A stretch of 64,000 nt of DNA from Chitinophaga arvensicola (GCF_900110835.1 NZ_FOJG01000001.1:1809022-1873021), one strand, 5' to 3'; shown: positions 1 to 9,371, counted from the first letter of the stretch. The notes: generated by a model not told the origin, from the letters alone. Program-made: numbers and translations.

Positions 1-803
1 CCAAACAACTTGGCTTCATGATCTCCGGCGGGGTGCTGTTTACCATTATCATTATCACGGCGTTCGCCCTCACCATCCGTACCCTGCTGAACCAGAAGAA
101 ACTCTCGGAAATAAAATCGGACTTTATCAATAACATGACCCATGAACTGAAAACACCGCTGGCCACTATTTCACTGGCCATAGATGCGATCAGGAATGAG
201 AAAGTGATGTCCAAACCGGAAAAAATCCAGTATTTCTCCGGGATCATCAAAGAAGAAAACAAACGGATGAACAAACAGGTGGAAAGCATCCTGCAATCTG
301 CCCTCCTGGAGAAAGATGAAATAGCGCTCAAACTCCAGGTGATGGACGTGCATCATGTCATTGAAAGTACCACTAACAATCTGCAGTTACAGCTGGCCGC
401 CAAAAACGGTGTGGTAGATCTGCAACTCGATGCCATTAACCCGGTGATCATGGCAGACGATGTGCATTTCTCCAACCTGATCTTCAACCTGATGGATAAT
501 GCTATCAAGTATTCCAACGATAACCTGGAGATAAAAATACAAACATACAATACCCGCAAAAGCCTGTTCATCGTGATTGCAGACAACGGTATTGGCATGA
601 GCCGCGATACAATTTCACGTATCTTTGAAAAGTTCTATCGCGCCCATACTGGTAATGTGCATAATGTAAAAGGGTTTGGCCTTGGTCTTACCTATGTAAA
701 GGCCATTGTAGATGCGCATAAAGGAAAGATTAAAGTGGAAAGCGCCATCGGCAAGGGAAGTAAATTTACCCTCGAATTTCCACAGGAACTAGCTAAAGGA
801 TAA
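1..803 (+). CDS. Sensor histidine kinase, C-terminal part (cut by window edge)
   Basis: Two-component sensor kinase whose 5' end lies outside the window; the frame is open from base 3. The first visible residues form a transmembrane helix of about 20 residues, so the kinase core faces the cytoplasm. Then comes a HisKA dimerisation domain with the phospho-acceptor His in NMTHELKTPLATI (around base 145), and a HATPase_c domain with N box (DNAIKYS), G1 box (DNGIGMS), F box (FEKFYRAH) and G2 box (GFGLGL). These are all the elements needed for autophosphorylation. No response regulator follows; the stop codon is only 4 bases before a ThiF-like gene, so the two are probably co-transcribed. A partner regulator may lie upstream of the window (inference). 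The signal sensed cannot be told from this part. Confidence 0.93.
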   Translation, partial: KQLGFMISGGVLFTIIIITAFALTIRTLLNQKKLSEIKSDFINNMTHELKTPLATISLAIDAIRNEKVMSKPEKIQYFSGIIKEENKRMNKQVESILQSALLEKDEIALKLQVMDVHHVIESTTNNLQLQLAAKNGVVDLQLDAINPVIMADDVHFSNLIFNLMDNAIKYSNDNLEIKIQTYNTRKSLFIVIADNGIGMSRDTISRIFEKFYRAHTGNVHNVKGFGLGLTYVKAIVDAHKGKIKVESAIGKGSKFTLEFPQELAKG

Positions 804-807
804 GCAT

Positions 808-1620
808 ATGATACTGAGTGAAAAAGAAATACAGCATTTCAAAAATCCTATTGCCGTTCCTGGCTTAGGTATCACCATGCAGGAAAAGCTGAAAGAAGCC
901 CGCGTTCTCGTAGTAGGCGCCGGCGGATTGGGCAGTCCTGTGATACAATACCTCAGCGCCAGCGGTGTAGGTGTGATCGGGATCGCCGACTATGGTGTGA
1001 TCAACGATGAAGATATGCATCGTCAGCCGATCTACCAGATGCAGGATATCCGCAAACACAAAGCAAAAATGGCTGCCAGCAGATTGTGGGCAGTGAACCC
1101 ATACACCAAGCATTACCCGATACTGATGCAGGTGAAGCCGGAAACCATCAACATGATGCTGGTGGGGTTCGACCTGGTAATTGATTGCTCGCAGCATTTA
1201 CCTACCCACCTGGTGGTCAATGATGCCTGCCTGGTGCATAATAAGCCTTACATCACCGGAGAAGTACATAACTGGATGGCCTGGTTTGCAGGCTTCAATA
1301 TGCCACTGGCAGATGGTACCAACTCTGCTACCTACCGTTGCGCCTTACCGCTCACGGAAGAGTACCGCAATTTCGATGCAGGGGCATTGGGCGCCACGCA
1401 CGGAGCACTTGGTACCCAGATCGTTTGCGAAGTGATCAAATACCTCATCGGTGTGCCATTGGGTATTGCCGGTAAGTTTTATGGAATAGATTATCTGCAT
1501 AACCAGACCCAGGTGCTCGATCTGCAACCGGATCATGCTTTGATAGAGAGTATCCGTACTGCCGGTGTGCTCACTGCGGAGGAATACGGACTGGAGATTG
1601 TGCCCGATGTGGAGGATTAA
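808..1620 (+). CDS. Divergent ThiF/MoeB/HesA-family (E1-like) protein
   Basis: 270 residues of the ThiF/MoeB fold. Family members adenylate the C-terminal Gly-Gly of a small sulfur carrier (ThiS, MoaD) using ATP. Visible signatures: the nucleotide-binding glycine loop VVGAGGLGS (35-43), the conserved Arg-Gln of HRQPIY (71-76), and the late ALGATHGALGTQ segment that replaces the usual GVLGP-like stretch. Two expected features are missing. The Mg-binding Asp of the usual DCTDN-type motif reads Gln (DCSQH, 126-130), and of the zinc Cys pairs only one Cys remains in YRCALP. It may bind nucleotide without normal adenylation, or act on another substrate. No thiS or moaD homologue is nearby. It starts 4 bases after the sensor kinase with GGATAAG before the ATG. 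Fold assignment is firm; function is open. Confidence 0.85.
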   Translation: MILSEKEIQHFKNPIAVPGLGITMQEKLKEARVLVVGAGGLGSPVIQYLSASGVGVIGIADYGVINDEDMHRQPIYQMQDIRKHKAKMAASRLWAVNPYTKHYPILMQVKPETINMMLVGFDLVIDCSQHLPTHLVVNDACLVHNKPYITGEVHNWMAWFAGFNMPLADGTNSATYRCALPLTEEYRNFDAGALGATHGALGTQIVCEVIKYLIGVPLGIAGKFYGIDYLHNQTQVLDLQPDHALIESIRTAGVLTAEEYGLEIVPDVED

Positions 1621-1635
1621 TAACGGGTAAATGAT

Positions 1636-1684
1636 TTTTTGGAAGATGCGGCAGAACAGGCCGTTCTATCGCATCTTCCAAAAA
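1636..1684. terminator. Bidirectional intrinsic terminator (ThiF-like gene / LD-carboxypeptidase)
   Basis: Perfect 15-bp inverted repeat (1636-1650 with 1670-1684). Its A/T ends give a T-run on either strand, and an inner AGAAC/GTTCT pair extends the stem. It lies exactly between two convergent genes and abuts the stop codon of the minus-strand gene. Confidence 0.85.
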
Positions 1685-2590
1685 CTATATTTCTGACAGC
1701 ACTGTTTTAGCGCCTATCTTCAACTCATGTTTTATGCCCAGCTTCAGGGAGTAGTTGGCCGCCTGGTGGCCACTCGGAAACCCAAAGCAAACCGGGTATT
1801 CATAATCCTTCACCAGGTTGCTGATAATTTCATATTCTGTCTGACCAAAAGGCGTATCGGTTTCCTTGCCGTCTGTAAAGGCCCCTACTACCAGTCCCGC
1901 CAGCTTATCGAGCCAGCCCGCACGCTTCAGGTTATACATCATCCGGTCGATGTTGTACCGGTATTCACCGATGTCTTCCAGCAGCAGGATTTTTCCCTTG
2001 GTATTGATCTGGGAAGGAGTGCCGGAAAGATTGGCCAGCATGGATAAGTTGCCGCCTACGAGTATGCCGGAAGTTTTGCCTTCCTTGTTCAGCGGATGTG
2101 CCGGCGCCGTGTAGCGGTAGGTTTTCCCTTTCAGGGCTGCCGCCAGGCTTTCCGTATATTCGTTATCGAAAGTATCGGGTGTAATACCGCTGCACATCAT
2201 GGAATGCAGGGTGGCAATACCGAAATGCCGCTGTACATGGGAGTGCAGGGTGGTAATATCACTGTAGCCACACAGCCACTTGGGTTGTTTGCGGAAACGG
2301 GTGAAATCCAGTTTATCGATGATACACACCATTCCATAGCCCCCACGGCCAAATACGATGGCTTTTATCTCGGGATCATCCAGCATGTCCTGCAATTCTT
2401 CCAGTCGCAGTTCATCCGGTGCGGAGAAATTATGAAAGCTGGTTCCTACGGTGATGCCGAGGTGTACACGGTAACCCCAGGAGGTGAGTACGCCACGCGC
2501 ATACTCTGCAGCCTGCAGGTCCATTTTGCTGCTGGAGCAGGTAATTCCGATCAGATCACCTTTTTTCAAATATGGCGGAATTTTTACCAT
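1685..2590 (-). CDS. Murein LD-carboxypeptidase (peptidase S66, LdcA-like)
   Basis: 301 residues, the usual length for family S66. These serine peptidases remove the terminal D-alanine from muropeptide tetrapeptides during cell-wall recycling and act in the cytoplasm. The nucleophile Ser110 is in GYSDIT. The other triad members are Glu205 in LLLEDIGEY and His275 in PSGHQAAN, in the expected order and spacing. The glycine-rich FGRGGYG before the nucleophile is also typical. No signal peptide is seen. It is monocistronic and convergent with the ThiF-like gene, with a shared terminator. A purine-rich AAAAGGAACA precedes the ATG. The microcin-immunity branch (MccF) has the same fold, but nothing here suggests that role. 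Confidence 0.9.
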   Translation of the reverse strand: MVKIPPYLKKGDLIGITCSSSKMDLQAAEYARGVLTSWGYRVHLGITVGTSFHNFSAPDELRLEELQDMLDDPEIKAIVFGRGGYGMVCIIDKLDFTRFRKQPKWLCGYSDITTLHSHVQRHFGIATLHSMMCSGITPDTFDNEYTESLAAALKGKTYRYTAPAHPLNKEGKTSGILVGGNLSMLANLSGTPSQINTKGKILLLEDIGEYRYNIDRMMYNLKRAGWLDKLAGLVVGAFTDGKETDTPFGQTEYEIISNLVKDYEYPVCFGFPSGHQAANYSLKLGIKHELKIGAKTVLSEI

Positions 2591-2603
2591 TGTTCCTTTT
2601 GTT

Positions 2604-2611
2604 TACCTTTG
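2604..2611 (+). promoter_or_regulatory. Possible -7 element for metG
   Basis: TACCTTTG fits the Bacteroidota -7 consensus TAnnTTTG exactly, but there is no TTTG 19 bases upstream. If used, the metG leader would be about 105 bases long and would start near a stem-loop. Confidence 0.35.
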
Positions 2612-2615
2612 CAGA

Positions 2616-2652
2616 TTAGTTAGCGTAAATTCATTCTTTATTCGCTGACTAA
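2616..2652 (+). other. Stem-loop in the metG leader
   Basis: TTAGTTAGCG (2616-2625) pairs with CGCTGACTAA (2643-2652), 10 bp with one G-T wobble and a 17-base loop. Further down, ATTGTT (2661-2666) can pair with AACAAT (2681-2686), or GTGATT (2670-2675) with AATCAC (2684-2689); these two short pairings exclude each other. No T-run follows, so it is not a terminator. Confidence 0.4.
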
Positions 2653-2725
2653 GGTGATAAATTGTTATGGTGATTCCAAAAACAATCACTGATTTAAAGT
2701 TTATTTAAGCATTCTTTAAGAGAAT

Positions 2726-4864
2726 ATGGCAAAATTTAATAGATATTTAATAACTGCGGCATTACCGTATGCCAACGGCCCGGTGCACATCGGACACCTT
2801 GCCGGCTGCTATCTGCCCGCAGATATTTATGTACGTTATTTACGTGCAAAAAAGGCAGATGTAAAATTTGTTTGCGGCACAGATGAACATGGTGTTCCCA
2901 TCACCATCAAAGCAATGAAGGAAGGTGTGAGCCCGCAGGACGTGGTAGATAAGTACCACAAAATCATTGGCGACAGCTTCGCCGCTATGGGTATTTCCTT
3001 CGATATCTTTGCCCGTACCAGTGATCCGGTACATCATAAAACTTCCCAGGATTTTTTCCTGAAGATGTATAACGATGGCCTGTTTGAAGAAAAAGAAAGT
3101 GAGCAATATTTTGACCCGGAAAAAGAAATGTTCCTGGCCGACCGGTATATTGTTGGTACCTGCCCTAACTGCGGTAACGACAAAGCCTATGGCGACCAGT
3201 GCGAACGCTGTGGCAGAACCTTAAGCCCGGATGAACTGATCAATCCTCATTCTGCATTAAGCAATGCTCCCCTGGTGAAGAAGAAAACCAAGCATTGGTA
3301 CATGCCTTTGCAGAACTACGAACCCTGGCTGAAAGAATATATCATCGACGGTCATAAAGAGTGGAAAAACAACGTATACGGTCAGTGTAAAAGCTGGCTG
3401 GATAGTGGTTTACAAAGCCGCGCCATGACCCGCGACAGCAACTGGGGTATCAAAGTACCGCTGCCGGATGCAGAAGGTAAAGTGCTGTACGTATGGTTCG
3501 ATGCGCCGATCGGTTATATCTCTGCTACCAAGCAGCTCACCGAAAACTGGGCCGACTACTGGTGTAAAGACGATACCAAACTGGTACATTTTATTGGTAA
3601 GGACAACATCGTTTTCCACTGTATCATTTTCCCCGCGATGCTGAAAGCACACGGTGATTTTGTAGTTCCGGACAACGTACCTGCCAATGAGTTTCTGAAT
3701 ATAGAAGGTGAGAAGGTATCTACTTCCCGTAACTGGGCCGTGTGGGTAAATGATTATATCCAGGACTTCCCGGATCAGCAGGATGTGCTGCGTTATGTAC
3801 TCTGCGCTACTGCCCCGGAAACCAAAGACAATGACTTCACCTGGAAAGACTTCCAGGACCGCAATAACAGTGAACTGGTAGCCGTTTTCGGCAACTTCGT
3901 GAATCGCGCTATGGTGCTGATGCATAAGTTGTGCGGCGGTAAGGTGCCCGCACTGCATCCTGAATTCATGAACGATGGCGATAAAGATATCCTGAAAGAA
4001 TTCGGACTGGCAAAAGAGAAGATTGAAAACAGCATCGAAACTTACCGGTTCCGCGAAGCGTTATCAGAAGTGATTGAATTTGCCAGGAAGGGTAACCAGT
4101 ATCTGCAGAAGAACGAACCCTGGATTTTAGCCAGTGTGCTGGAAAAACTGAAGGCAGGTGAACAACATCCGAAGTATCCGCAGTACGAAGAAAAGGACAT
4201 CGCATTTTTACAGGCCCGCATCGATATCTGTCTGCATATTTCATTGCAGATGACAGCGAACCTGGCGATCTTCTCTCATCCGTTCCTGCCGTTTACCGCG
4301 AAGCGTATCTGTCATATGCTGAAAGTGGTGGACCGTATGCTGGAATGGGATAATGCCGGCAGCGATAAACTGCTGAGCGTGGGTTATACCCTGCGTCCGC
4401 CTGAACTGTTATTCAAACAGGTGGAAAACGAACAGGTAACTGCCCAGATCGAAAAACTGCACGCCGGTCTGAAACAGGCGATGGATGCTGCAGCAGCCAA
4501 TGCACCGGCAGTGGAAGAAGCGCCCGTAGCTCCTCCTAAACCGGAAATTCAATACGATGATTTCGCGAAACTGGATCTGCGCGTAGGTACCATCCTGCAG
4601 GCGGAGAAAGTGGCGAAAGCAGATAAATTACTGAAACTGCTGGTAGATATTGGTACGGAGCAACGTACTGTTGTTTCCGGTATCGCCATGCATTTTAACC
4701 CGGAAGACATTGTAGGCAAACAGGTAACCCTGGTAGCCAACCTGGCTCCCCGTAAAATGCGCGGTATCGAAAGCCAGGGCATGATCCTGATGGCCGAAGA
4801 TAATGGCAAACTGATCTTTGTAAATCCTGCTGAAGCAGTGAAGCCGGGTAGCGGCGTGAGCTGA
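2726..4864 (+). CDS. metG: Methionyl-tRNA synthetase with C-terminal tRNA-binding domain
   Basis: 712-residue class I aminoacyl-tRNA synthetase that charges tRNA-Met in the cytoplasm. The HIGH motif is at 21-24 (HIGH). The zinc knuckle has Cys at 146, 149, 159 and 162. The KMSKS loop reads KVSTS at 330-334, a common variant in this enzyme. After the anticodon-binding helical domain comes an Ala/Pro-rich linker (about 588-608) and then an EMAP-II/OB-fold tRNA-binding domain (about 611-712: [22 protein letters not shown]). This domain also makes the enzyme dimerise in other bacteria. Length and layout are normal for Bacteroidota. It is a single-gene unit with a long leader and a strong terminator. 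Confidence 0.98.
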   Translation: MAKFNRYLITAALPYANGPVHIGHLAGCYLPADIYVRYLRAKKADVKFVCGTDEHGVPITIKAMKEGVSPQDVVDKYHKIIGDSFAAMGISFDIFARTSDPVHHKTSQDFFLKMYNDGLFEEKESEQYFDPEKEMFLADRYIVGTCPNCGNDKAYGDQCERCGRTLSPDELINPHSALSNAPLVKKKTKHWYMPLQNYEPWLKEYIIDGHKEWKNNVYGQCKSWLDSGLQSRAMTRDSNWGIKVPLPDAEGKVLYVWFDAPIGYISATKQLTENWADYWCKDDTKLVHFIGKDNIVFHCIIFPAMLKAHGDFVVPDNVPANEFLNIEGEKVSTSRNWAVWVNDYIQDFPDQQDVLRYVLCATAPETKDNDFTWKDFQDRNNSELVAVFGNFVNRAMVLMHKLCGGKVPALHPEFMNDGDKDILKEFGLAKEKIENSIETYRFREALSEVIEFARKGNQYLQKNEPWILASVLEKLKAGEQHPKYPQYEEKDIAFLQARIDICLHISLQMTANLAIFSHPFLPFTAKRICHMLKVVDRMLEWDNAGSDKLLSVGYTLRPPELLFKQVENEQVTAQIEKLHAGLKQAMDAAAANAPAVEEAPVAPPKPEIQYDDFAKLDLRVGTILQAEKVAKADKLLKLLVDIGTEQRTVVSGIAMHFNPEDIVGKQVTLVANLAPRKMRGIESQGMILMAEDNGKLIFVNPAEAVKPGSGVS

Positions 4865-4883
4865 GGTAAGGATAACAACTTTC

Positions 4884-4929
4884 TATAAGAATAAAGCCGA
4901 TACAATTTTGTATCGGCTTTATTCTTATA
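4884..4929 (+). terminator. metG: Intrinsic terminator after metG
   Basis: Perfect 22-bp inverted repeat (4884-4905 with 4908-4929) that starts 20 bases after the metG stop codon. The AT-rich base gives a T-rich 3' side. From 4930 to 5121 I see nothing further. Confidence 0.85.
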
Positions 4930-5121
4930 TGTAGATTCATATATGTTTATCTGGCTGCATCTGAAATATCCCCCAAATTGTTAAGCTCCAGCCAATTTAT
5001 CCTGCCTTTACAAAAAAGTATTATAGAAATCGCTTTCCGCTGATGGTAGAACTCTAAAAAATGCTAAATTCAAGGATCGGTAAATTTAAGTTACAAATGC
5101 TGGCGGCTCCGCGTAAAGAAT

Positions 5122-5148
5122 AAAAGCTGACAGCTAAAAGCCAAAGCT
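5122..5148 (+). repeat. Degenerate seven-base tandem repeat before the beta-oxidation gene
   Basis: AAAAGCT, GACAGCT, AAAAGCC and AAAGCTA follow each other with a period of seven and run into the ATG at 5149. The same units recur at 19212-19225. Confidence 0.55.
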
Positions 5149-7548
5149 ATGAGACACATCAACAAAGTAGCCGTATTAGGCTCGGGCGTAATGGGATCAA
5201 GAATAGCCTGTCATTTTGCAGGTATAGGCGTTCAGGTACTGCTGCTGGATATAGCGCCAAAGGAACTGAACGATGCGGAAAAGAAAAAGAACCTGACCCT
5301 TGACCATCCCGCTGTGAAGAACCGGATAGTGAATGATGCCCTGCAGGCCGCGATTAAATCAAATCCGTCGCCCGTTTTTACAAAGGATGTGATTAAACGC
5401 ATCAAGACCGGCAACTTTACAGATGACATGAAACGGCTGGCAGATGTAGACTGGATAATAGAAGTGGTGGTAGAAAACCTGGATGTGAAGAAAACCGTGT
5501 TTACCCAGGTAGAGCAGTTCCGTAAACCAGGCACGCTCATCACTTCCAATACATCCGGTATTCCTATCCACCTGATGACAGAAGGCCGCAGCGAAGATTT
5601 CCAGAAACATTTCTGCGGTACCCACTTCTTTAACCCTCCCCGTTATCTCCGTTTACTCGAAATAATACCTACTCCACATACAGACCCTGCCATCGTTGAT
5701 TTCCTGATGCATTACGGGGATCTGTTCCTGGGCAAAACCACGGTGCTGTGTAAAGACACGCCGGCGTTTATTGCCAACAGGGTTGGTGTATTTTCTATCA
5801 TGGCCATTTTCCACATCATGCAGGAAATGGGACTGGGCATCGATGAGGTAGACGCCCTCACCGGGCCGGTGATCGGCCGTCCTAAATCGGCTACCTTCCG
5901 TACCGCCGATGTGGTAGGGATTGATACGCTGGTGAGAGTAGCCAAAGGCGTAATGGACAACTGTCCGCAGGATGAAGCCTTGCCTATTTTCAAGATTCCT
6001 CCTTTCCTCCAGAAAGTAGTGGAAAATAACTGGCTGGGAGATAAAACTGGTCAGGGCTTCTACAAGAAAACGAAAGGCGAAGGCGGTAGCAAGGAAATAC
6101 TGACGCTGAACCTGCAAACTATGGAATATGGTCCCAAACAGCGGGCGAAGTTTGCCAGCATTGACGCCGCCAAACCGATAGAAGACCTGAAACAGCGCAT
6201 CAAAGCGCTGGCAGGAGCTACCGATAAAGCAGGTGAGTTCTACAAACAATTCCATGCTTTCCTGTTCTCTTATATATCACACCGCATTCCTGAAATAGCA
6301 GATGATCTCTATAAAGTAGACGATGCCATGAAAGCCGGCTTCGGTTGGGAAATTGGTCCGTTCGAAACCTGGGACCTGCTGGGAGTGGAAGCCTCTGTGA
6401 AACTGGTAGAAGAGAAAGGTCTCACCGTAGCACAATGGGTAAAAGATATGCTGGCCAAAGGCATCAGCACTTTCTATAAAGTAGATAATGGTAAGAAATT
6501 CTATTACGATGTAACCAGTCAGGCATACAAAACATTACCGGGAGAAGGACAATTCATTATCCTGGAAAACTTCTCCAAAAATGTAGTGTGGAAAAACAGC
6601 GCCTGCAACCTGATTGATATTGGTGATGGCGTGGTTTGCTTCGACTGGAAAACAAAAATGAATACCATCGGCGGAGAAGTGCTGGAAGGATTGAATAAGG
6701 CGATAGACCGTGCAGAGAAGGATTTCCGGGGACTGGTAGTGGGCAATGAAGGTACTAATTTTTCAGCCGGCGCCAATGTGGGTATGATCTTCATGCTGGC
6801 GGCAGAGCAGGAGTTTGACGAGCTGGATATGGCGGTACGCCTGTTCCAGCGCAGCACGATGCGCCTGCGTTATTCATCCGTGCCGGTAGTGGTAGCGCCA
6901 CATGCCCTGACATTGGGTGGTGGTTGCGAAATGTGTTTGCATGCCGACAAAGTGCAGGCAGCTGCTGAAACCTACATAGGACTGGTGGAATTGGGCGTAG
7001 GTCTGATCCCTGGCGGTGGCGGAACAAAAGAAATGACCCTTCGCGCCAGCCTGGAATACAAGGAAGGCCGCATTGAGGAAGAACCACTGAAAGATTTCTT
7101 CATGACCGTAGCTACCGCCAAAGTAGCAACTTCCGGTTTTGAAGGCTTTGATATGGGCGTGTTAAAGAAAGGTCATGATGAGATTACGATGAACCTGAGC
7201 CGGTTAATTGCAGACGCGAAACGCAGCGTTATTGCACTGGCAGATGAAGGATATACCCGCCCGGTAGAAAGAACGGATATCAAAGTAATGGGCCGTGGTG
7301 CACTGGGCGCATTGCTGGCCGGTGTGTATGCCATGAAGTTTGGTAATTATATTTCAGAACACGATCAGAAAGTAGCGAATAAACTGGCGTATGTAATGTG
7401 TGGAGGCGATCTGACAGAAGCCTCCTATGTGAGTGAACAATACCTGCTGGACCTCGAAAGGGAGGCCTTCCTGAGTTTATGCGGAGAGCGCAAAACGCTG
7501 GAACGCCTGCAGAGCGTCATCAAAACGGGAAAGCCCGTACGAAATTAA
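5149..7548 (+). CDS. Fused 3-hydroxyacyl-CoA dehydrogenase / enoyl-CoA hydratase (FadN-like)
   Basis: 799 residues, catalysing two middle steps of fatty-acid beta-oxidation. The order is dehydrogenase first, hydratase last, as in FadN and opposite to FadB. N-terminal NAD fold: LGSGVMGSR (10-18). The dehydrogenase helical domain follows (DTPAFIANRVG and the glycine-rich GDKTGQGFY). The C-terminal crotonase domain has the oxyanion-hole segment NFSAGANVG and ALTLGGGCEM, then the catalytic-Glu region ELGVGLIPGGGG. FadN-type genes usually sit with a thiolase (fadA) and an acyl-CoA dehydrogenase. Neither is here, so those steps must be encoded elsewhere. Monocistronic, ending in its own terminator. 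Confidence 0.93.
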   Translation: MRHINKVAVLGSGVMGSRIACHFAGIGVQVLLLDIAPKELNDAEKKKNLTLDHPAVKNRIVNDALQAAIKSNPSPVFTKDVIKRIKTGNFTDDMKRLADVDWIIEVVVENLDVKKTVFTQVEQFRKPGTLITSNTSGIPIHLMTEGRSEDFQKHFCGTHFFNPPRYLRLLEIIPTPHTDPAIVDFLMHYGDLFLGKTTVLCKDTPAFIANRVGVFSIMAIFHIMQEMGLGIDEVDALTGPVIGRPKSATFRTADVVGIDTLVRVAKGVMDNCPQDEALPIFKIPPFLQKVVENNWLGDKTGQGFYKKTKGEGGSKEILTLNLQTMEYGPKQRAKFASIDAAKPIEDLKQRIKALAGATDKAGEFYKQFHAFLFSYISHRIPEIADDLYKVDDAMKAGFGWEIGPFETWDLLGVEASVKLVEEKGLTVAQWVKDMLAKGISTFYKVDNGKKFYYDVTSQAYKTLPGEGQFIILENFSKNVVWKNSACNLIDIGDGVVCFDWKTKMNTIGGEVLEGLNKAIDRAEKDFRGLVVGNEGTNFSAGANVGMIFMLAAEQEFDELDMAVRLFQRSTMRLRYSSVPVVVAPHALTLGGGCEMCLHADKVQAAAETYIGLVELGVGLIPGGGGTKEMTLRASLEYKEGRIEEEPLKDFFMTVATAKVATSGFEGFDMGVLKKGHDEITMNLSRLIADAKRSVIALADEGYTRPVERTDIKVMGRGALGALLAGVYAMKFGNYISEHDQKVANKLAYVMCGGDLTEASYVSEQYLLDLEREAFLSLCGERKTLERLQSVIKTGKPVRN

Positions 7549-7568
7549 AAACTGTTATTTTAATGTAT

Positions 7569-7621
7569 GGGAAATGTAGTGAAGATTAGCCATAAGATCA
7601 TTCGCTGCATTTCCCTTTTTA
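7569..7621 (+). terminator. Intrinsic terminator after the beta-oxidation gene
   Basis: GGGAAATGTAG (7569-7579) pairs with CTGCATTTCCC (7605-7615) with one G-T wobble, followed by TTTTTA. The loop of 25 bases is long. Confidence 0.7.
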
Positions 7622-7646
7622 TTTTCATCATTTTAGATTAATTCCC

Positions 7647-8543
7647 GTGCCAATTCTATCCTTACAAAACATTTCCAAAAGATATGGGGCTGTACAGGCA
7701 CTATCCGGTGTATCCTTTGAGGTGCCTGCCGGTAGTGTATTTGGTGTGCTGGGCCCTAACGGTAGCGGCAAAACGACGTTGCTCGGTATTGTTACCGACG
7801 TATTAAAAGCAGATACCGGCAGCTTTTCGCTGTTCGATAAAACGCCCACCGCGCGTGAACGGCGGCAGATAGGTACTTTGCTGGAAACGCCCAATTTCTA
7901 TCATTATCTCAGCGGGTATAAAAACCTGGAAATCTCTGCGGCTATCAAACAGCGGGGGAAAGACGATATCGCACGGGTGCTGGAGATCTGCGGTCTTACG
8001 GCCAGGCAGCATTCTGCTTTTAAAACCTATTCGCTGGGGATGAAGCAACGGCTGGCCATTGCAGCGGTGCTGCTCGGAGATCCGGAGGTACTGATACTGG
8101 ATGAACCTACCAATGGACTTGACCCTTCCGGTATTGCAGAAGTACGCGGCCTGGTGCGTAAACTGGCGGATAGCGGTAAAACCATTATCCTGGCCAGTCA
8201 CCTGCTGGACGAAGTGGAAAAGGTATGTACCCATGTGGCCATTTTGCGCAGCGGCAAGTTATTGTTGTCTGGTGCAGTGAATGCGGTGATCAGCCGGAAT
8301 GATTTCGTGGAGTTATCGGCTGCCGATAATGCGCAGTTACAGGCAGCAATGCTGCGGTACCCGGGCTGCACGGGGGCGGATATACAGGGCGGCCTTATCC
8401 GTGCATCGTTCGACGCGTCTCCCGATGCGGCTGCGATCAACAGCTACTGCGCGCAGCAGGGTATCTGGCTGAACCACCTGCAGCTCCGTCAGAAAAGTCT
8501 TGAAACCGCATTCCTGGAAATTACTAACATCCCCGCCAAATGA
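7647..8543 (+). CDS. ABC transporter ATP-binding protein
   Basis: 298-residue nucleotide-binding subunit of an ABC-2 type exporter. Walker A is GPNGSGKTT (36-44), the signature is YSLGMKQR (about 128-135), and Walker B is LILDEPTNGLD (about 150-160). A switch His follows in LASHLLDE. The roughly 80 residues after the core form the C-terminal extension common in drug or gliding-type ABC-2 exporters. The start is a GTG: there is no better ATG, and the PILSLQNISKRYG beginning fits the family. The permease gene overlaps its stop codon (ATGA), so the two subunits are translated together. The substrate is unknown. Confidence 0.93.
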   Translation: MPILSLQNISKRYGAVQALSGVSFEVPAGSVFGVLGPNGSGKTTLLGIVTDVLKADTGSFSLFDKTPTARERRQIGTLLETPNFYHYLSGYKNLEISAAIKQRGKDDIARVLEICGLTARQHSAFKTYSLGMKQRLAIAAVLLGDPEVLILDEPTNGLDPSGIAEVRGLVRKLADSGKTIILASHLLDEVEKVCTHVAILRSGKLLLSGAVNAVISRNDFVELSAADNAQLQAAMLRYPGCTGADIQGGLIRASFDASPDAAAINSYCAQQGIWLNHLQLRQKSLETAFLEITNIPAK

Positions 8544-9319
8544 AACAGATCATCTATACCGAATGGCTTAAAGTAAAGAACTACCGCACCTTCTGGGTGA
8601 TGCTGCTGCTTGCGCTGGTGATTATACCGGCAGGAAATTTTATGGTAGCCGATAAGCTCAGTGATCAGAACTTCCGGCAGGTAGGCAAGTTACTGGGGAA
8701 TCCTTTTAGTTTCCCGGATGTATGGCTTACGCTGGCTTCACTGAACAGCTATATCTCCGCCCTGTTTGGCCTGTTGCTGATTATACTGGTCACCAATGAA
8801 TATACGTACCGTACCAACCGCCAGAATGTAATTGACGGCTGGGAACGTAAAGAGTTTGTATATGCGAAATTATTCTGGCTGGTGGCCATCTCCCTGACTA
8901 CCCTGATAGTGGCTACACTCAGCGCCACCTTGGTAGGAATGATTTATGGCGAGAAGCCTTTCAGCTTTGAAGGATACCACTACATGCTGTATTACTTCCT
9001 GCAATTCAATGTGATGCTCACTATTGCACTGCTCATCGGGGTGCTGGTAAAACGGGCGGGGCTGGGCATTGTACTCTTTGTGGCTTATAATATGATGCTG
9101 GATCAGCTGTTGTCGTTTATATTGAAAAGGTATGTGGGATTGCCGGGTGGCTTGCTGCCATTGCAAAGCGGCGATGAACTGTTGCCTTTTCCGCTGGTGG
9201 GAAAGATGGTTTCTGCCGGTGATCAATATGAGCCTTATGTATATGTGACTGCGATGATCGGGTATATCGCCGTAGGCATCTACCTGGTTTTCAGGAAAAT
9301 ATTAAAATCCGATCTGTAG
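8540..9319 (+). CDS. ABC-2 type permease subunit
   Basis: 259-residue integral membrane protein with about six hydrophobic helices (near residues 18-33, 70-90, 113-135, 147-165, 170-195 and 232-251). It starts inside the stop codon of the ATP-binding gene (ATGA at 8540-8543), so it is the partner permease. It has a short cytoplasmic N-terminus before the first helix, as usual for ABC-2 permeases of Bacteroidota. An export substrate cannot be named from sequence. Confidence 0.88.
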   Translation: MKQIIYTEWLKVKNYRTFWVMLLLALVIIPAGNFMVADKLSDQNFRQVGKLLGNPFSFPDVWLTLASLNSYISALFGLLLIILVTNEYTYRTNRQNVIDGWERKEFVYAKLFWLVAISLTTLIVATLSATLVGMIYGEKPFSFEGYHYMLYYFLQFNVMLTIALLIGVLVKRAGLGIVLFVAYNMMLDQLLSFILKRYVGLPGGLLPLQSGDELLPFPLVGKMVSAGDQYEPYVYVTAMIGYIAVGIYLVFRKILKSDL

Positions 9320-9371
9320 AAATATCCATATATTTCACATTCTTTTAAAGCGAAATGTTTGGGAGAGAGCT

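Noticed and set aside
2604..2725. T-box riboswitch before metG
   Set aside because: No specifier loop, no T-box consensus and no terminator/antiterminator; Bacteroidota do not generally use T-boxes.
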